Source of the DNA: DATBVX01 sp963705495
Lineage (GTDB): Bacteria > Pseudomonadota > Gammaproteobacteria > Steroidobacterales > Steroidobacteraceae
DNA: 64,000 bases
Direction: 5' to 3'
NCBI GenBank assembly: GCA_963705495.1
Contig: CAVPJQ010000025.1
Location: forward strand, 1-64,000
Under the pieces are notes generated by a model, which saw nothing but the letters and a program-made list of their open reading frames with translations, was not told where the DNA came from and did not search any database. A program made the translations under genes and the position numbers. This document shows, piece by piece, positions 42,650 through 52,433 of this stretch. Numbering within the stretch: position 1 is the first letter of the stretch; each line of letters begins with the position of its first letter.

Positions 42650-44733
42650 ATGACCAGACCATTGACCTGGAACCCCCTCCGGGTGACGAGCGATGTGGAA
42701 GGTCCGTCCAACGCCGCAGCACCTGTCGAGCGAATCGAGGAGCCGACAACGCGCGAGCCCGTCTACGTCGAGCGGCGCACGTCTGGAGAACCGGCGAGGC
42801 ATGAACCCGTCATCGTCGAGCGACGCAGAGTCTCAGGAACCGGTAAGGCACGAGCCCGTCATCGTCGAGCGGCGTGCGTCTGCAGAACCGATAGAGGCAA
42901 GAGCCCACCATCGTCGAGCGGCACCCCCCTGACGAACCGATGAGGCGTGAGCCGGTCATCGTCGAGCGGCGCATGAGACGCGAACCGGTCTCCGTTGAGC
43001 GGCGTGCGTCCGCAGATCGGTCCCCGCCCGAGGCCGCTGCGGCGAGGGTGGCGGCTGCACCTGCTCCGGCGAGTGGCCCGAGCCCCCGCAGAGCGCTTTC
43101 GCACCGGCGCCCGCGCCCGCGCCGAAAGTCGAGTTCGTGATCGGTGCGACCATTCGCGATCGCTATGTCCTGCAACAGCAGATCGGCAGGGGTGGCAGTG
43201 GCATCGTATTTCGCGCCCGCGACATCCGCCGGGACGCGCTCGTCGCCCTGAAGGTGCTGCGCGAGGAATTACGCGGCGAACCCCTGAAGATCGAACGTCT
43301 CAAGCGCGAATTCCAACAGGCGCAGGCGCTGTCACATCCCAACATCATTCGCGTATTCGATGTCGATTGCGAGGGAGACGCCTGGTTCCTGACGATGGAG
43401 CTGCTCGATGGCGAGTCATTGCGCAGTCATCTGGCGAGCCAACCTCGACGCTTACCGCAACGAAACGCGCTCGCCATTATCTTGGCGTGTGCCGACGCAC
43501 TCGATTTTGCTCACGAGCACGATGTCGTGCATGGCGATTTCAAGCCGGGCAATGTATTGCTGGGTCGCGATCGGCAGATACGGGTGCTGGACTTCGGCGA
43601 GGCGGCTAGTAGCGCAGGGTCGTCGTCGGGCAGCGCTGGCAAGCGAGCGAGACGTCACCTGGCGTCAGCCACACCGGCATACGCCAGCCCCGAGGTTCTG
43701 CGTGGTGAGTCCCACCGCAGGTGCGCGATGACGTTTACAGTTTTGCCTGCGTGGCCTACGAGGTGCTGACGCGACAGCATCCATTCGAGCGGCATTCGGC
43801 GCTTGTGGCTCGCCAGCGACGCATGAAATTGCGGCGCCTGACGGGGCTCTCGCGGCGCCAGTTCGCAGCTTTGAAGCGCGGCCTCGCCTGGTCCCGCAAC
43901 AATCGACCCGCTAACGTGCGCGAACTCGCGGATGAGCTTCGCGAATCGTCACCGAAGCGACGCCCGTTCGGATTCTGGCTTGCCGCTCACGGCAGTTGCC
44001 GTGGGTACGTTCGTCGCTGTGACGTTCTTGCTGGATAATGATCCAAAGTGCCCGCGACCGCGCCTGAGTCGAGTCGCAGCGAAGTTGCAGAGCACGACGA
44101 ACACGCCCAGTGAGCAGGCTGCGCAGCAGAGCGTTGCCCCACCAGTCCTGTCGCCCTCGACGACAGGTGGCACGCGGACGACGGAGCAAGGAGCATCGCC
44201 GTCCACGGCGCCACTGCCCGGCGCTCAGGTCCCGAACCCAGGAGCACGCGTTGCTCCCGCTGAGTCTTCCACGCCGACGACTACGGCCGTCCACAACGGT
44301 GAACACCGCTACAACAAAACCAGCCGCGGCACCCTCCGGTGGCCGATGTAGCGGCAACGACCGCAGTCATCCAGCAGTCACTGGTGAGAGCCGGCACGGT
44401 ATCGCTGCAGCAGGCGAACATCGTTGTGAGCGAGCGCGCGAGCTCAGGCAGTCGTTCGGGTTCAGCGTCGGGATGATTTGCGGGGCCGCGATACGCGTGC
44501 AATGGCGAACGATCCCTGGAACGGCCCAACCGGGAATCGACTATTCCGACGTCATGAGTGGCAGCCTCACCATTCCGGAGGACCAGGACATTCGCGTTAT
44601 CTACATACCCCTGATGACCGACACGACCAGGGAGTCGAATGAATGGTTCGAGCTCGAGCTGACAGATGTGACGGCGCCCGCGCGGCTCGGACCAATTACC
44701 CGTGTTCGGATCACGATCCTGGACGATCAGTGA
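42650..44733 (+). pseudogene. Membrane Ser/Thr protein kinase with repeats and Calx-beta end, frameshifted
   Basis: Pieces in all three frames read in order as one protein. From 42650: MTRPLTWNPLRVTSD, then a tandem 16-residue repeat (EPVIVERR core), a Pro/Ala linker (AFAPAPAPAPKVEF), and the kinase domain with GRGGSGIVF, VALKVL, VHGDFKPGNVLL and DFGEA. The catalytic loop has HGD, not HRD. Then come AYASPEVLRG, DDVYSFACVAYEVL, a membrane segment (AVAVGTFVAVTFLL), a long Ser/Thr/Pro region and a Calx-beta-like domain (GIDYSDVMSGSLTIPEDQDI, then NEWFELELTD). At least six one-base changes interrupt it. It would sense outside signals and phosphorylate cytoplasmic proteins. Confidence 0.75.
42755..43004 (+). 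repeat. 48-bp tandem repeat encoding EPVIVERR units
   Basis: Six copies of a unit with core GAGCCCGTCATCGTCGAGCG start at 42755, 42803, 42852, 42901, 42949 and 42982. The period is 48 bp except for two intervals of 49 and a last one of 33. The 49-bp intervals shift the reading frame, which is why the repeat is seen in different frames. It lies in the N-terminal, cytoplasmic part of the kinase. Confidence 0.8.
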
Positions 44734-44768
44734 CGCGATCGAGCCGGGCTAGCCCACGCGCCTGCTGG

Positions 44769-45636
44769 ATGTACCGCGCGTTCCGCGCGCTGTCTGGCGT
44801 TTCCTTTGCAGCGCTAGGCCTTTGCAATCGCCGCCGACTCGGACATTGCAGTAGCCGCCACCTCCGCCACTCCCAAGTTGTACATTCTGGATTGCGGCAC
44901 CATCGCGCCAATGAATCCGGAGCTCTTCGGTCTCAAGGCGAGCGAGATCAAGGGCGATGGGGGTTTCGTAACGCCTTGCTACCTGGTCGTGCATCCAAAG
45001 GGGACGCTGGTCTGGGATGTCGGACAAGTACCCGATGCCGACATCCCGGATGACGGCACCGAAGTTGTACAGCAGGGCATCTTGAAGGCGACGCGGCGAC
45101 TGGCGCCGCAGCTCGCGGCGCTCGGGTACGAGCCCAAGGACATCACCTACGTCGCGATGTCGCACTACCACGTGGACCACACTGCCAACGCCAACATGTT
45201 CGCCGGCTCCACCTGGATCGTGCAGCAAGCCGAATACGACATCATGTTCAGCGACGCCCAAGTCGGCATCCGCGCGCCCGATTCATACAAGGATCTGAAG
45301 GACGCCAAGCGCATCACGCTGGACAATGCGGATCACGACGTGTTCGGCGATGGCACTGTGATCATCAAGACCGCGCCCGGACATACGCCGGGGCACCAGA
45401 TGCTGTTCCTGAAGCTCGCCAGGTTCGGACCACTCTTGCTAGCGGGCGACCTTTATCATTTCCCTGAGGAAAAGACGCTCGATCGGGTGCCGACCTTCGA
45501 CTTCGATGCCGCCATGACGCGCGCGACCCGCAAGAAAGTGGACGAGTTCATCCAGCAAACCGGCGCAACGATGTGGATCCAGCATGATCCGCCGACATAC
45601 GCGCCGCTGAAGAAGGCGCCTCAGTACTACGACTGA
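44769..45636 (+). pseudogene. Exported metallo-beta-lactamase-fold AHL-lactonase-like enzyme, one frameshift
   Basis: The ATG at 44769 opens a signal peptide (MYRAFRALSGVSFAALG) that, after a one-base shift near 44818, continues FAIAADSDIAVAATSATPKL and then the complete enzyme YILDCGTIAPMNP to the stop. Metal ligands are in SHYHVDHTANA (H-x-H-x-D-H), with later His in APGHTPGH and Asp in LLAGDLYHF. This is the AttM/AiiA-like lactonase group that opens acyl-homoserine lactones. A periplasmic form could quench quorum signals before they enter. Other lactones are possible substrates. Confidence 0.8.
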
Positions 45637-45696
45637 GGCGCTGGCGATGCTGCCGCACGCTTCATGTACGGTTACGGGCCAGCCGCGCTGAGTTGA

Positions 45697-46922
45697 TCAG
45701 TGCGCGTCGGTTCGACGCAGCGATGTCACGATGACATCCAGCAGTTCGTCGTTGCGGTCCTGGCTCAGCTCCCAGAACATCATGCCGCCGAGGCGATTGT
45801 CACGCACGTAGTCCGCCTTCGTGCGGATAGATTGCGGGTCGTCATAAGTGATGAACGTCTTCGATGCGCCGTTCCATAGGTACGCTGCCTTGGCGCGCTC
45901 GTCCCAGTAGCGGACAAAACCCTGCCTGCCGATGAACCTGTCCTGCAGATCGGCGTAATTGTGATCTCCCTCGTAACGCTCGTAAGGCTGATTGAGACCG
46001 TTGTGCAGCGGCTTTACCCCGACAAACCCGCGGCCGTAGAAGGCAACGCCGAGCACGAGCTTGTCGCGGCGGAATGCCCGAAGCGAGGTGCTGCCTGACC
46101 GATGAGTCGGCATTGCGATCCGCAGGCGCGGCAAACTCCGATGCATACAAGCCCGGCGTGATGCCCGGTCGTGGATGTCAGGCTGTTGAAGAAGTCGTAA
46201 CTCATGATGTTGATCCAGTCGAGATAGACGTGGAGGTTCTCCATCTCCGTGTGATCGAAATATTCGCGGTCGGCTGAAGCGATCGTCAGCGTGTAGCGAT
46301 CGCGCCCCGTGCGGTTCTGCGCCTCGCTCGCCGCGTCCAGCTGCGTGCGCAGCGTCTTCAACAACAGCGTGAAGTTCTGTTTGTCCTCGGACCGGTACTT
46401 GATTCCGGCGACGCCCTGCCCCGGGTACTCCCAGTCGAGATCGATCCCGTCGAGGTCGTATTCGCGGAGCAGCTCAATCGCGCTGCGCGCGAATATGTTT
46501 CGCGAGGTATCGGTCAGTGCTGCATCGGAGAAACCCTCGGCCTCCCATCCGCCCACGGAGACGATGATTTTCAATTGCGGGTTTTGCTTCTTGAGGGCCA
46601 GCAAGGAATCAAGAGCCGACGCGAGATTCGGATTCTCGAATGCAACTTTGCCGTCGTGATCGATGTGCGCGAATGCAAAATTGATGTGAGTCAACTTTTC
46701 CGGATGGATCACCGGTGGTATCGACCAGCCCGCCACGTAGGCTACGACGCGAAGATCTTGAGGGCTGCGGGCGGGTGCGCTTGCAAGCTGCTGCTGCGCC
46801 AAGTGGTCTTGCCCTGCCGCCGGTACGGCTTGGTTACCGCCTGTCGCACAACTTGCGCAGTACACAAGCGCGCCAAGCAGCACGGCGCGAAGTGGAGGCA
46901 GTTTGAGAGTGGCCGAGGTCAC
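45697..46922 (-). pseudogene. GH18 chitinase-like lipoprotein, frameshifted
   Basis: The N-terminus has a lipoprotein-like signal (LLGALVYCASC). The GH18 barrel holds HINFAFAHID, IIVSVGGWEAEGFSD and the catalytic DGIDLDWEYPG, then YLDWINIMSYDFF. Near 46150 the frame changes (YASEFAAPADRNADSSVRQH) and again near 46080 (RDKLVLGVAFYGRGFVGV), ending GGMMFWELSQDRND. Joined, it is a complete GH18 family enzyme of about 400 residues acting on chitin or chito-oligomers at the cell surface or in the periplasm. Confidence 0.82.
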
Positions 46923-46982
46923 TGTCGGCTTGACAGCCGCGCGAGCTGTCGCATCCGCATCAAGGCGTAGGTAAGGAGCGGA

Positions 46983-48049
46983 TCACTTTCCGGATGATGC
47001 CCGAGCCGTGTTTTCGCCTACCCAGGACTGGAGCGACCTGTAGGTCACGGCGAGAATCACGGGGCCGACAAACAGGCCGATGACGCCAAAACCGATCAGG
47101 CCCCCGATGACGCCGGCGAAGATCAGAATAATGGGCAGATCCACACCACGACTGATCAATATTGGCCGCAGGAAATTGTCCAGGATACCGACCGGCACAC
47201 TCCAGACGAGGAGCGCGGTTGCCCATCCGAAACTCGCGTTCGAATACATCCAGATCACGGCAGGTATGAGCACCGGAATCGGCCCGAGCTGTGCGATGCA
47301 GAGCACAAACGTCACGGCCGTTAGCAAGCCCGGATACGGCACGCCGGTCACCCAGAGACCCAAGCCGACGAGCGTCGTCTGCACGAGCGCGGTCACGACT
47401 ACTCCCAGCGCGACGCTACTGACGGCCTGCCCTGCCAGGACAACCGCCTGCTCACCCCGCTGTCCCGCGAGACGACGCGTGAATGCCACGACACCTTTCG
47501 CCGCCAACTCGCCCTGGGCATAGAGAATCGCTGCAATGATGACCGTCAGGAGGAAATGCAGGAAAGCGCCTCCAAATCCGCCGGTGATCGAGACTATCCA
47601 CCGCGCTACCGAACGAAGGTAGGGACGCGAGCGAGCTTCGGGACCGGCTGCGGCAAGCTGTCTGCCATTCGGCGGCGATTCGATCGCCCGCCCAGGGGAA
47701 TACCAGCAATCCAGGCCGGCGGCGGACCGAGTCCGTTCGTGAGATACGCACGCACGACCTCGATTCCCTGGACGGAAGCATCGAGCAGCGCCGCGATCGC
47801 GAGCCAGAACGGCACGACGAAGATGATCAACATGACAATCGTCATCACTGCCGTGGCAATGGATCGGCGACCACCGACCTTTTTCTGCACCCACAGGAGT
47901 AGCGGCCAGGTTGCGACCACTATTGCCGTAGCCCAGATCAGCGCGCCCACGAAAGGCCGCAGAGTCCACAGGCTCGCCACCAGCAGGAGCCCGATGATCA
48001 GGACGAGGAGAGTGACTCGTGTGATGTCAGGCGACGTTTGAGTATTCAT
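46983..48049 (-). pseudogene. AI-2E family transporter (YdiK/PerM-like), frameshifted
   Basis: MNTQTSPDITRVTLLVLIIG starts the protein; several membrane segments follow. The frame changes near 47690 (to GDRIAAEWQTA) and again near 47665 (to AAAGPEARSRPYLRSVARW), then stays open to the end: LQRxxx-type C-terminal half with GLLTAVTFVLCIAQLGPIPV and DLPIILIFAGVIGGLIGFGV. The latter is the conserved glycine-rich segment of the family. Eight or so membrane spans are expected. Family members are exporters or permeases of various solutes; the AI-2 link is historical and not implied here. Confidence 0.8.
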
Positions 48050-48094
48050 AGTCCCAATCCCCGGTACGCTCGAAACGCGATCGAGCGAATAAAG

Positions 48095-48784
48095 TTAGCC
48101 GCCCAGCGCAATTGCCATCGCGACCAGTGCGACTCCAACGATCAGGAAGCACAATCCAACGAGCCACGGCTTCCCAAGCGTATAGCGCGACCAGTGGTAG
48201 CCGGCGAAGAACAAGAGCAACACCAGGATTGCGTTCGACACGCGCAATGCCTGCCGCGCATCGTCCATGAACAGGAAGGGTATTGCCGCCGGCAAGCTGG
48301 CGAGGAAGACCAGCCAGAAGCTCGCCAGGGCACCCATCCAGTCAGCCTTCGTAAGCTCGGTCTTGCGATCAGGCGTCGAAGGCGTCGAACGAATGTTCCT
48401 GACGATCCGCCGGTATAGATCGCTGCGCTCGGCGTCGGTAGTGACGGGCTCCAGCAGTTCATCGACCTCCCCGGCCACCAGGGCCTCAGCCGCGCGATCG
48501 TCCGATTCCTCGCGCACGATTCGACCGATCTTACGCAGTCGACCGCGCCCGAAGAGTTCACTCATCAGGTACAGGGCGCCGTCGATGATTCCCCAGGCAA
48601 TGTTGCAGCCGATGATCGCGATCAGCAGCTGGCGCGCACCTTCGCGACCTTCGTCCTCGATGATTACGCCCGCAGCCAGCGTAAAAGTGAGCGTCATGAT
48701 CAGGCCGAACATTACCTCGCCGAGGCTCGACGCAGGATCGAGGTACTTTTGAGCGATCGAAGATCGACTACCGGCAGTCGTCAT
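48095..48784 (-). CDS. VIT family membrane protein
   Basis: 229 residues with four to five membrane segments. The order is an N-terminal pair (GEVMFGLIMTLTFTLAAGVI and LLIAIIGCNIAWGIIDGALY), a charged central helix (about 85-150), then a C-terminal group including ASFWLVFLASLPAAIPFLFM. This matches the vacuolar-iron-transporter (VIT1/CCC1) fold, in which the cytoplasmic helix binds metal, though few Glu ligands can be judged here. It is transcribed in the same direction as the AI-2E permease, 45 bp upstream. Iron or manganese export is a family-based guess. Confidence 0.65.
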   Translation of the reverse strand: MTTAGSRSSIAQKYLDPASSLGEVMFGLIMTLTFTLAAGVIIEDEGREGARQLLIAIIGCNIAWGIIDGALYLMSELFGRGRLRKIGRIVREESDDRAAEALVAGEVDELLEPVTTDAERSDLYRRIVRNIRSTPSTPDRKTELTKADWMGALASFWLVFLASLPAAIPFLFMDDARQALRVSNAILVLLLFFAGYHWSRYTLGKPWLVGLCFLIVGVALVAMAIALGG

Positions 48785-48937
48785 GAATCTCCCCCTGTTG
48801 TTTGTTCTGACCGCGGTAAGGCGATACGACGCGCGATCGATGCTAGCACGCTCCAGTTCTGCGCCGCATTAAGGTCTTGGCAGGCCCTAAACCGGGTGCC
48901 ATCATGCGACGCCGCATCGCGGGGGGATCGTCAAGCA

Positions 48938-49366
48938 ATGCTGATCCGATTGCTCCAAGGGAGCATGCTGCTGGCGCTCACCGTCGCGATTCATACGGTC
49001 GTGCTCAGCGCCATGCTCAGTCGTATCAACAAGCACTATCGAGATAACGTCCCGCTGAAATTCTCTGCATATTCGTGGCTGCTCGCGCGCATTGCCACGG
49101 TCACCGTGCTCGCTCACCTGTTCGAAATCGCGCTCTGGGCAGCGTACTACGCCTGGAAGGAAGCGTTGCCGAGCCTTGAGGCCAGTTTCTACTTCAGCTC
49201 CGTAACCTACGCGACTATCGGCTACGGCGATATCGTGCTGCCGGAGACCTGGCGTCTGCTCGCGGCGATGGAAGGACTCACCGGGATCCTGATGTGCGGC
49301 TGGTCAGGAGCTTTCTTCTTCGTGGTGGTTAGCAAGCTCCACGCCCGAACGCAGTCCAGCGTCTAA
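48938..49366 (+). CDS. Two-TM potassium channel (Ion_trans_2)
   Basis: 142 residues from the ATG at 48938 (MLIRLLQGSMLLALTVAIHT); the longer in-frame reading to 48749 overlaps the divergent gene and lacks features. It has membrane helices at both ends, a pore helix and the selectivity filter TYATIGYGDIVLP. There is no ligand-binding RCK domain, so it resembles short KcsA-type channel proteins. It is divergent from the VIT-like gene and convergent with the FAD oxidoreductase. Confidence 0.85.
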   Translation: MLIRLLQGSMLLALTVAIHTVVLSAMLSRINKHYRDNVPLKFSAYSWLLARIATVTVLAHLFEIALWAAYYAWKEALPSLEASFYFSSVTYATIGYGDIVLPETWRLLAAMEGLTGILMCGWSGAFFFVVVSKLHARTQSSV

Positions 49367-49374
49367 AGCCTTGT

Positions 49375-50724
49375 TCAGAATTCCTTCTCGAGTTCGCCAG
49401 GCTCCCGCAGCTTGTCGACCTGGTAGAACTTCGCCCAGCTGTTCGTGAGTGAGAACAGGATCGGCTTGCCAATCACCTTGCCGAGACTGCTGGGCAGAGA
49501 GAAATGGCGCTGGTTCGAAAAGTAGTTGAAGTACTTCTGGTAGTCCTCGTCGGCCTCGCCAAGGATATTCCTCGCCGTGAAGCTGCCGGTGAATGCTGCC
49601 CACGGAATGCCGACCGCACCAAAGATGAAGCGCAGGTAGGGATGCCCGGGTGGCTTGGCGATGGTCGGAAGCAGGTCCCGCGTCGCATCGATCAGTCCTG
49701 GCCAGAACTGAATGAAGGACAGGTCTTTCAGATCGGGGAAGTGCTCTTTGAACTCGCTGATGATCCGCTTGATGATTCGTGGATTGTTGTACGCGTCCTT
49801 CAGGTAGGTCGTGATCGGCGTGCCGCCGCCCAGCAGCAGCCGATTGTCGCCGGTCAACCGGAAGTACGTGTACACGAGCTTCGAATCCCAGCACTGCATC
49901 TGCTCGCCGGAGGGAAAGAGTGACTTGAGCTCCCGATCGGTCAGCGGCTCGGTCACGCTCAGGAACGTCTGGGCGTGAAAAACCTCATCGGCCAGCGGGC
50001 TGATCGATTTCTCGAGCTTGTCCACGGCGATGATGATCTGGTCGGCAGTGACGCTGCCGCCGTGCGTGTAGACCGTGTGATCCTCCAGCCGCTCCATCTC
50101 GGTGCTTTCGAATATCTGCATGCCGTTGTCGATCAGCAGGTTCTTGAAGCCCTGCAGACACGCCAACGGATTGATCCCGTACGTCCCGCCGTAGCGGATG
50201 CCGGCCGTGTAACCTTGCGCGCCGAGGATGCCTTTCAATTGCTGTTCGTCGTAGGTGCGCTGGTCGGTGAAGCCGACCTCCTGCCGGCATTCCAGCTCGG
50301 ATCCACGGCCTCCTTGCCGCTCTTGCCCAGCCCAAGAAACAGCGAGTCCTGCTTCAGCAGGCCGCACTGAATGTCGTATTTCTTGATGCCCGCGACGATG
50401 CGCTCGATTCCGCGCAGTGGCGCATCCCAGATCTCAGCCGCCGCTTTGACACCGTAGCGACGAACCAGCTGATGCAGTTCCAGCTCGCTGTCGGGCGTCA
50501 GGAATCCGGCGCTGCGGCCCGAGGAGCTGCCGCCGAGGATGTTCTTTTCGAGCAGGACGACTTTGTGACCGCTTACGCAGGAACTCGATCGCAGCGCTGA
50601 CGCCGGCGAATCCGCCGCCGACGATCACCACGTCGCACTTGATCGATTTGGTCAGGGGTGGGCAGTACTTGTACTCATTGACCATCAGGGTCGTGAACCA
50701 CCAGTTCTGATTGACGATGCGCAT
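49375..50724 (-). pseudogene. FAD-dependent amine/amino-acid oxidoreductase (DAO family), two frameshifts
   Basis: It starts MRIVNQNWWFTTLMVNEYKY with the dinucleotide motif VVIVGGGFAG. After a break near 50570 it continues GHKVVLLEKNILGGSSSGRS and SAGFLTPDSELELHQLVRRY. After another near 50305 it reads VGFTDQRTYDEQQLKGILGA to the end. The joined protein of about 450 residues is of the PuuB / gamma-glutamylputrescine-oxidase type. Near the C-terminus RFIFGAVGIPWAAFTG is the second FAD-contact segment. Substrate is uncertain; polyamine or amino-acid derivatives are usual. Confidence 0.75.
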
Positions 50725-50961
50725 TGGCCTCCCCTTACCCCCTTATTAGTTGCGCGCTTCGCACGACGCGCATCAGCCTACTTTAGTCGATTTCGAGCGC
50801 TCGAATGCCGTGGATTCCGACGGTAAGCCTGTTCAGGCGGCGACAGCGCTATCCGGTTGGCTGCAGCAAATATCATCGTACTCAAGGCCACTTGACGGCC
50901 TGACCGAGCGCGTGGCATAGCAGCTGCGCCCTCAATATTGCGGCACGGCGGGATCGCATCG

Positions 50962-52425
50962 ATGCGCAAGCAAATAGGTTGTGTCCAGAGGCAAGCCATA
51001 CCGCTCATTCTTGCGGCGGCAGGGCTGCTCGCCTGCGGCTTCGTATCCGGTTGCAAGGTGGGAGCCGACTATGTGCGGCCGACGGTCGACGTGCCGGAAA
51101 AATTTCGGTTCGCTGACTCGGAAACGCGAGAGCTTGCGAACTCCTTGTGGTGGGAGCAGTTCGATGATCCCGTGCTCGAGGACCTGATCGGGATTGCACT
51201 GACCGACAACTTCGACGTGCGCATTGCCGCGGCGCGAGTGGAAGAGTTCTACGGGGCGCTCGGCGCCACGCGCTCCGGACTCTTTCCGCAGGCAGGTGCC
51301 GAGGTCGTGGCGGGTCGCGAACGCACGCCGCCGTCGAGTGCATCGGACAGCTTCCGGGCAGATGTCTTCGCTTCTTGGGAAATCGACCTCTTTGGGCGCC
51401 TCAGACGACTCACTGAGGCGAGCCGCGCCGATTTGCTGGCAAGCGAGGAAGGCCGGCGCTTCGCCGTGCTCTCACTCACCTCGGCGGTGGCCAGCACCTA
51501 TGTCACGCTGCGCACCCTCGACGCGCAGCTCGAGATTGCGCAACGTACGGTGGCGAGCCGTGAGGGTGGGCTCAAAATCTTCGAGGCCCGCTACAGACGC
51601 GGCGCAAGCTCCGAAATCGAACTGAGCCAGGCGCGGTCTGAATACGCAACGGCCCTCGCCACGATACCTCCGCTGGAACAGCAGCAAGCGCAGGTCGAGA
51701 ATGCACTCGCGGTAATTCTCGGGCGCAATCCTGGGCCCATTCCACGCGGCAAGACCATCGAAGAGCTGACGCTGCCGAGCGTGCCTGAGGGACTGCCTTC
51801 GGAGATTCTCGAACGGCGCCCCGACTTGCGCCAGGCCGAGCTGAACCTTGTCGCGGCGAATGCGCGCATCGGTGCGGCAAAGGCCTTGTACTTCCCGAAC
51901 ATTTCCCTGACTGGGCTATTCGGCAGCGCGAGCAACGCGATCGAAGATCTGTTCACGGGACCCGCGGAACTCTGGAGTTACGCCGGCGCCGCGACTGCAC
52001 CGATCTTCACCGGCGGAGGAATTGCCGGGCAGGTGAACATCGCCGAAGCCCGTCAACAGCAAGCGCTGTTTGCGTACCAGAAAGCCATTCGTATCGCGTT
52101 TCAAGAGGTCGAAGACGCGCTGATTGCGAGCCAGAAATCGCGGGAAGAGCTGGCTGCCCAGGAGCTGCGAGTGGATGCGCTGCGGAGCTACGCACGCCTT
52201 GCAAACCTGCGCTTCGACAACGGCTATTCGGGTTATCTCGAGGTGCTGGACGCGGAACGTGGCCTCTTCAGCGCCGAGCTTGACTACACCCGCACCAAGA
52301 GCGACACGTACTTCGGGCTCATCAATCTATACAAGACGATGGGCGGCGGCTGGGTCGTCGATGCCTCGGCAATGGCACCGCAGCCGCGAGTGAGTCTGAC
52401 GACAGACCCCAGACCATTCCCCTGA
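50962..52425 (+). CDS. Outer-membrane efflux lipoprotein (NodT/OprM family)
   Basis: 487 residues from the ATG at 50962, with a lipobox VSGC (Cys31). It has two repeats of the TolC-like architecture (SLWWEQFDDPVLEDLIGIAL, then DVFASWEIDLFGRLRRLTEA, then ILERRPDLRQAELNLVAANA). It would form the outer-membrane duct of a tripartite pump. The stop is nine bases before the adaptor gene, in one operon with the adaptor and the DUF2955 permease. Confidence 0.92.
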   Translation: MRKQIGCVQRQAIPLILAAAGLLACGFVSGCKVGADYVRPTVDVPEKFRFADSETRELANSLWWEQFDDPVLEDLIGIALTDNFDVRIAAARVEEFYGALGATRSGLFPQAGAEVVAGRERTPPSSASDSFRADVFASWEIDLFGRLRRLTEASRADLLASEEGRRFAVLSLTSAVASTYVTLRTLDAQLEIAQRTVASREGGLKIFEARYRRGASSEIELSQARSEYATALATIPPLEQQQAQVENALAVILGRNPGPIPRGKTIEELTLPSVPEGLPSEILERRPDLRQAELNLVAANARIGAAKALYFPNISLTGLFGSASNAIEDLFTGPAELWSYAGAATAPIFTGGGIAGQVNIAEARQQQALFAYQKAIRIAFQEVEDALIASQKSREELAAQELRVDALRSYARLANLRFDNGYSGYLEVLDAERGLFSAELDYTRTKSDTYFGLINLYKTMGGGWVVDASAMAPQPRVSLTTDPRPFP

Positions 52426-52433
52426 GGACCCGC

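Noticed and set aside
42755..43004. Regular repeats suggesting a CRISPR array
   Set aside because: The units are contiguous protein-coding repeats (EPVIVERR) without unique spacers, and no cas genes are near.
46983..48049. Quorum-sensing autoinducer-2 exporter suggested by the family name
   Set aside because: AI-2E proteins have varied substrates and no luxS or lsr gene is in the window; only the family is reported.
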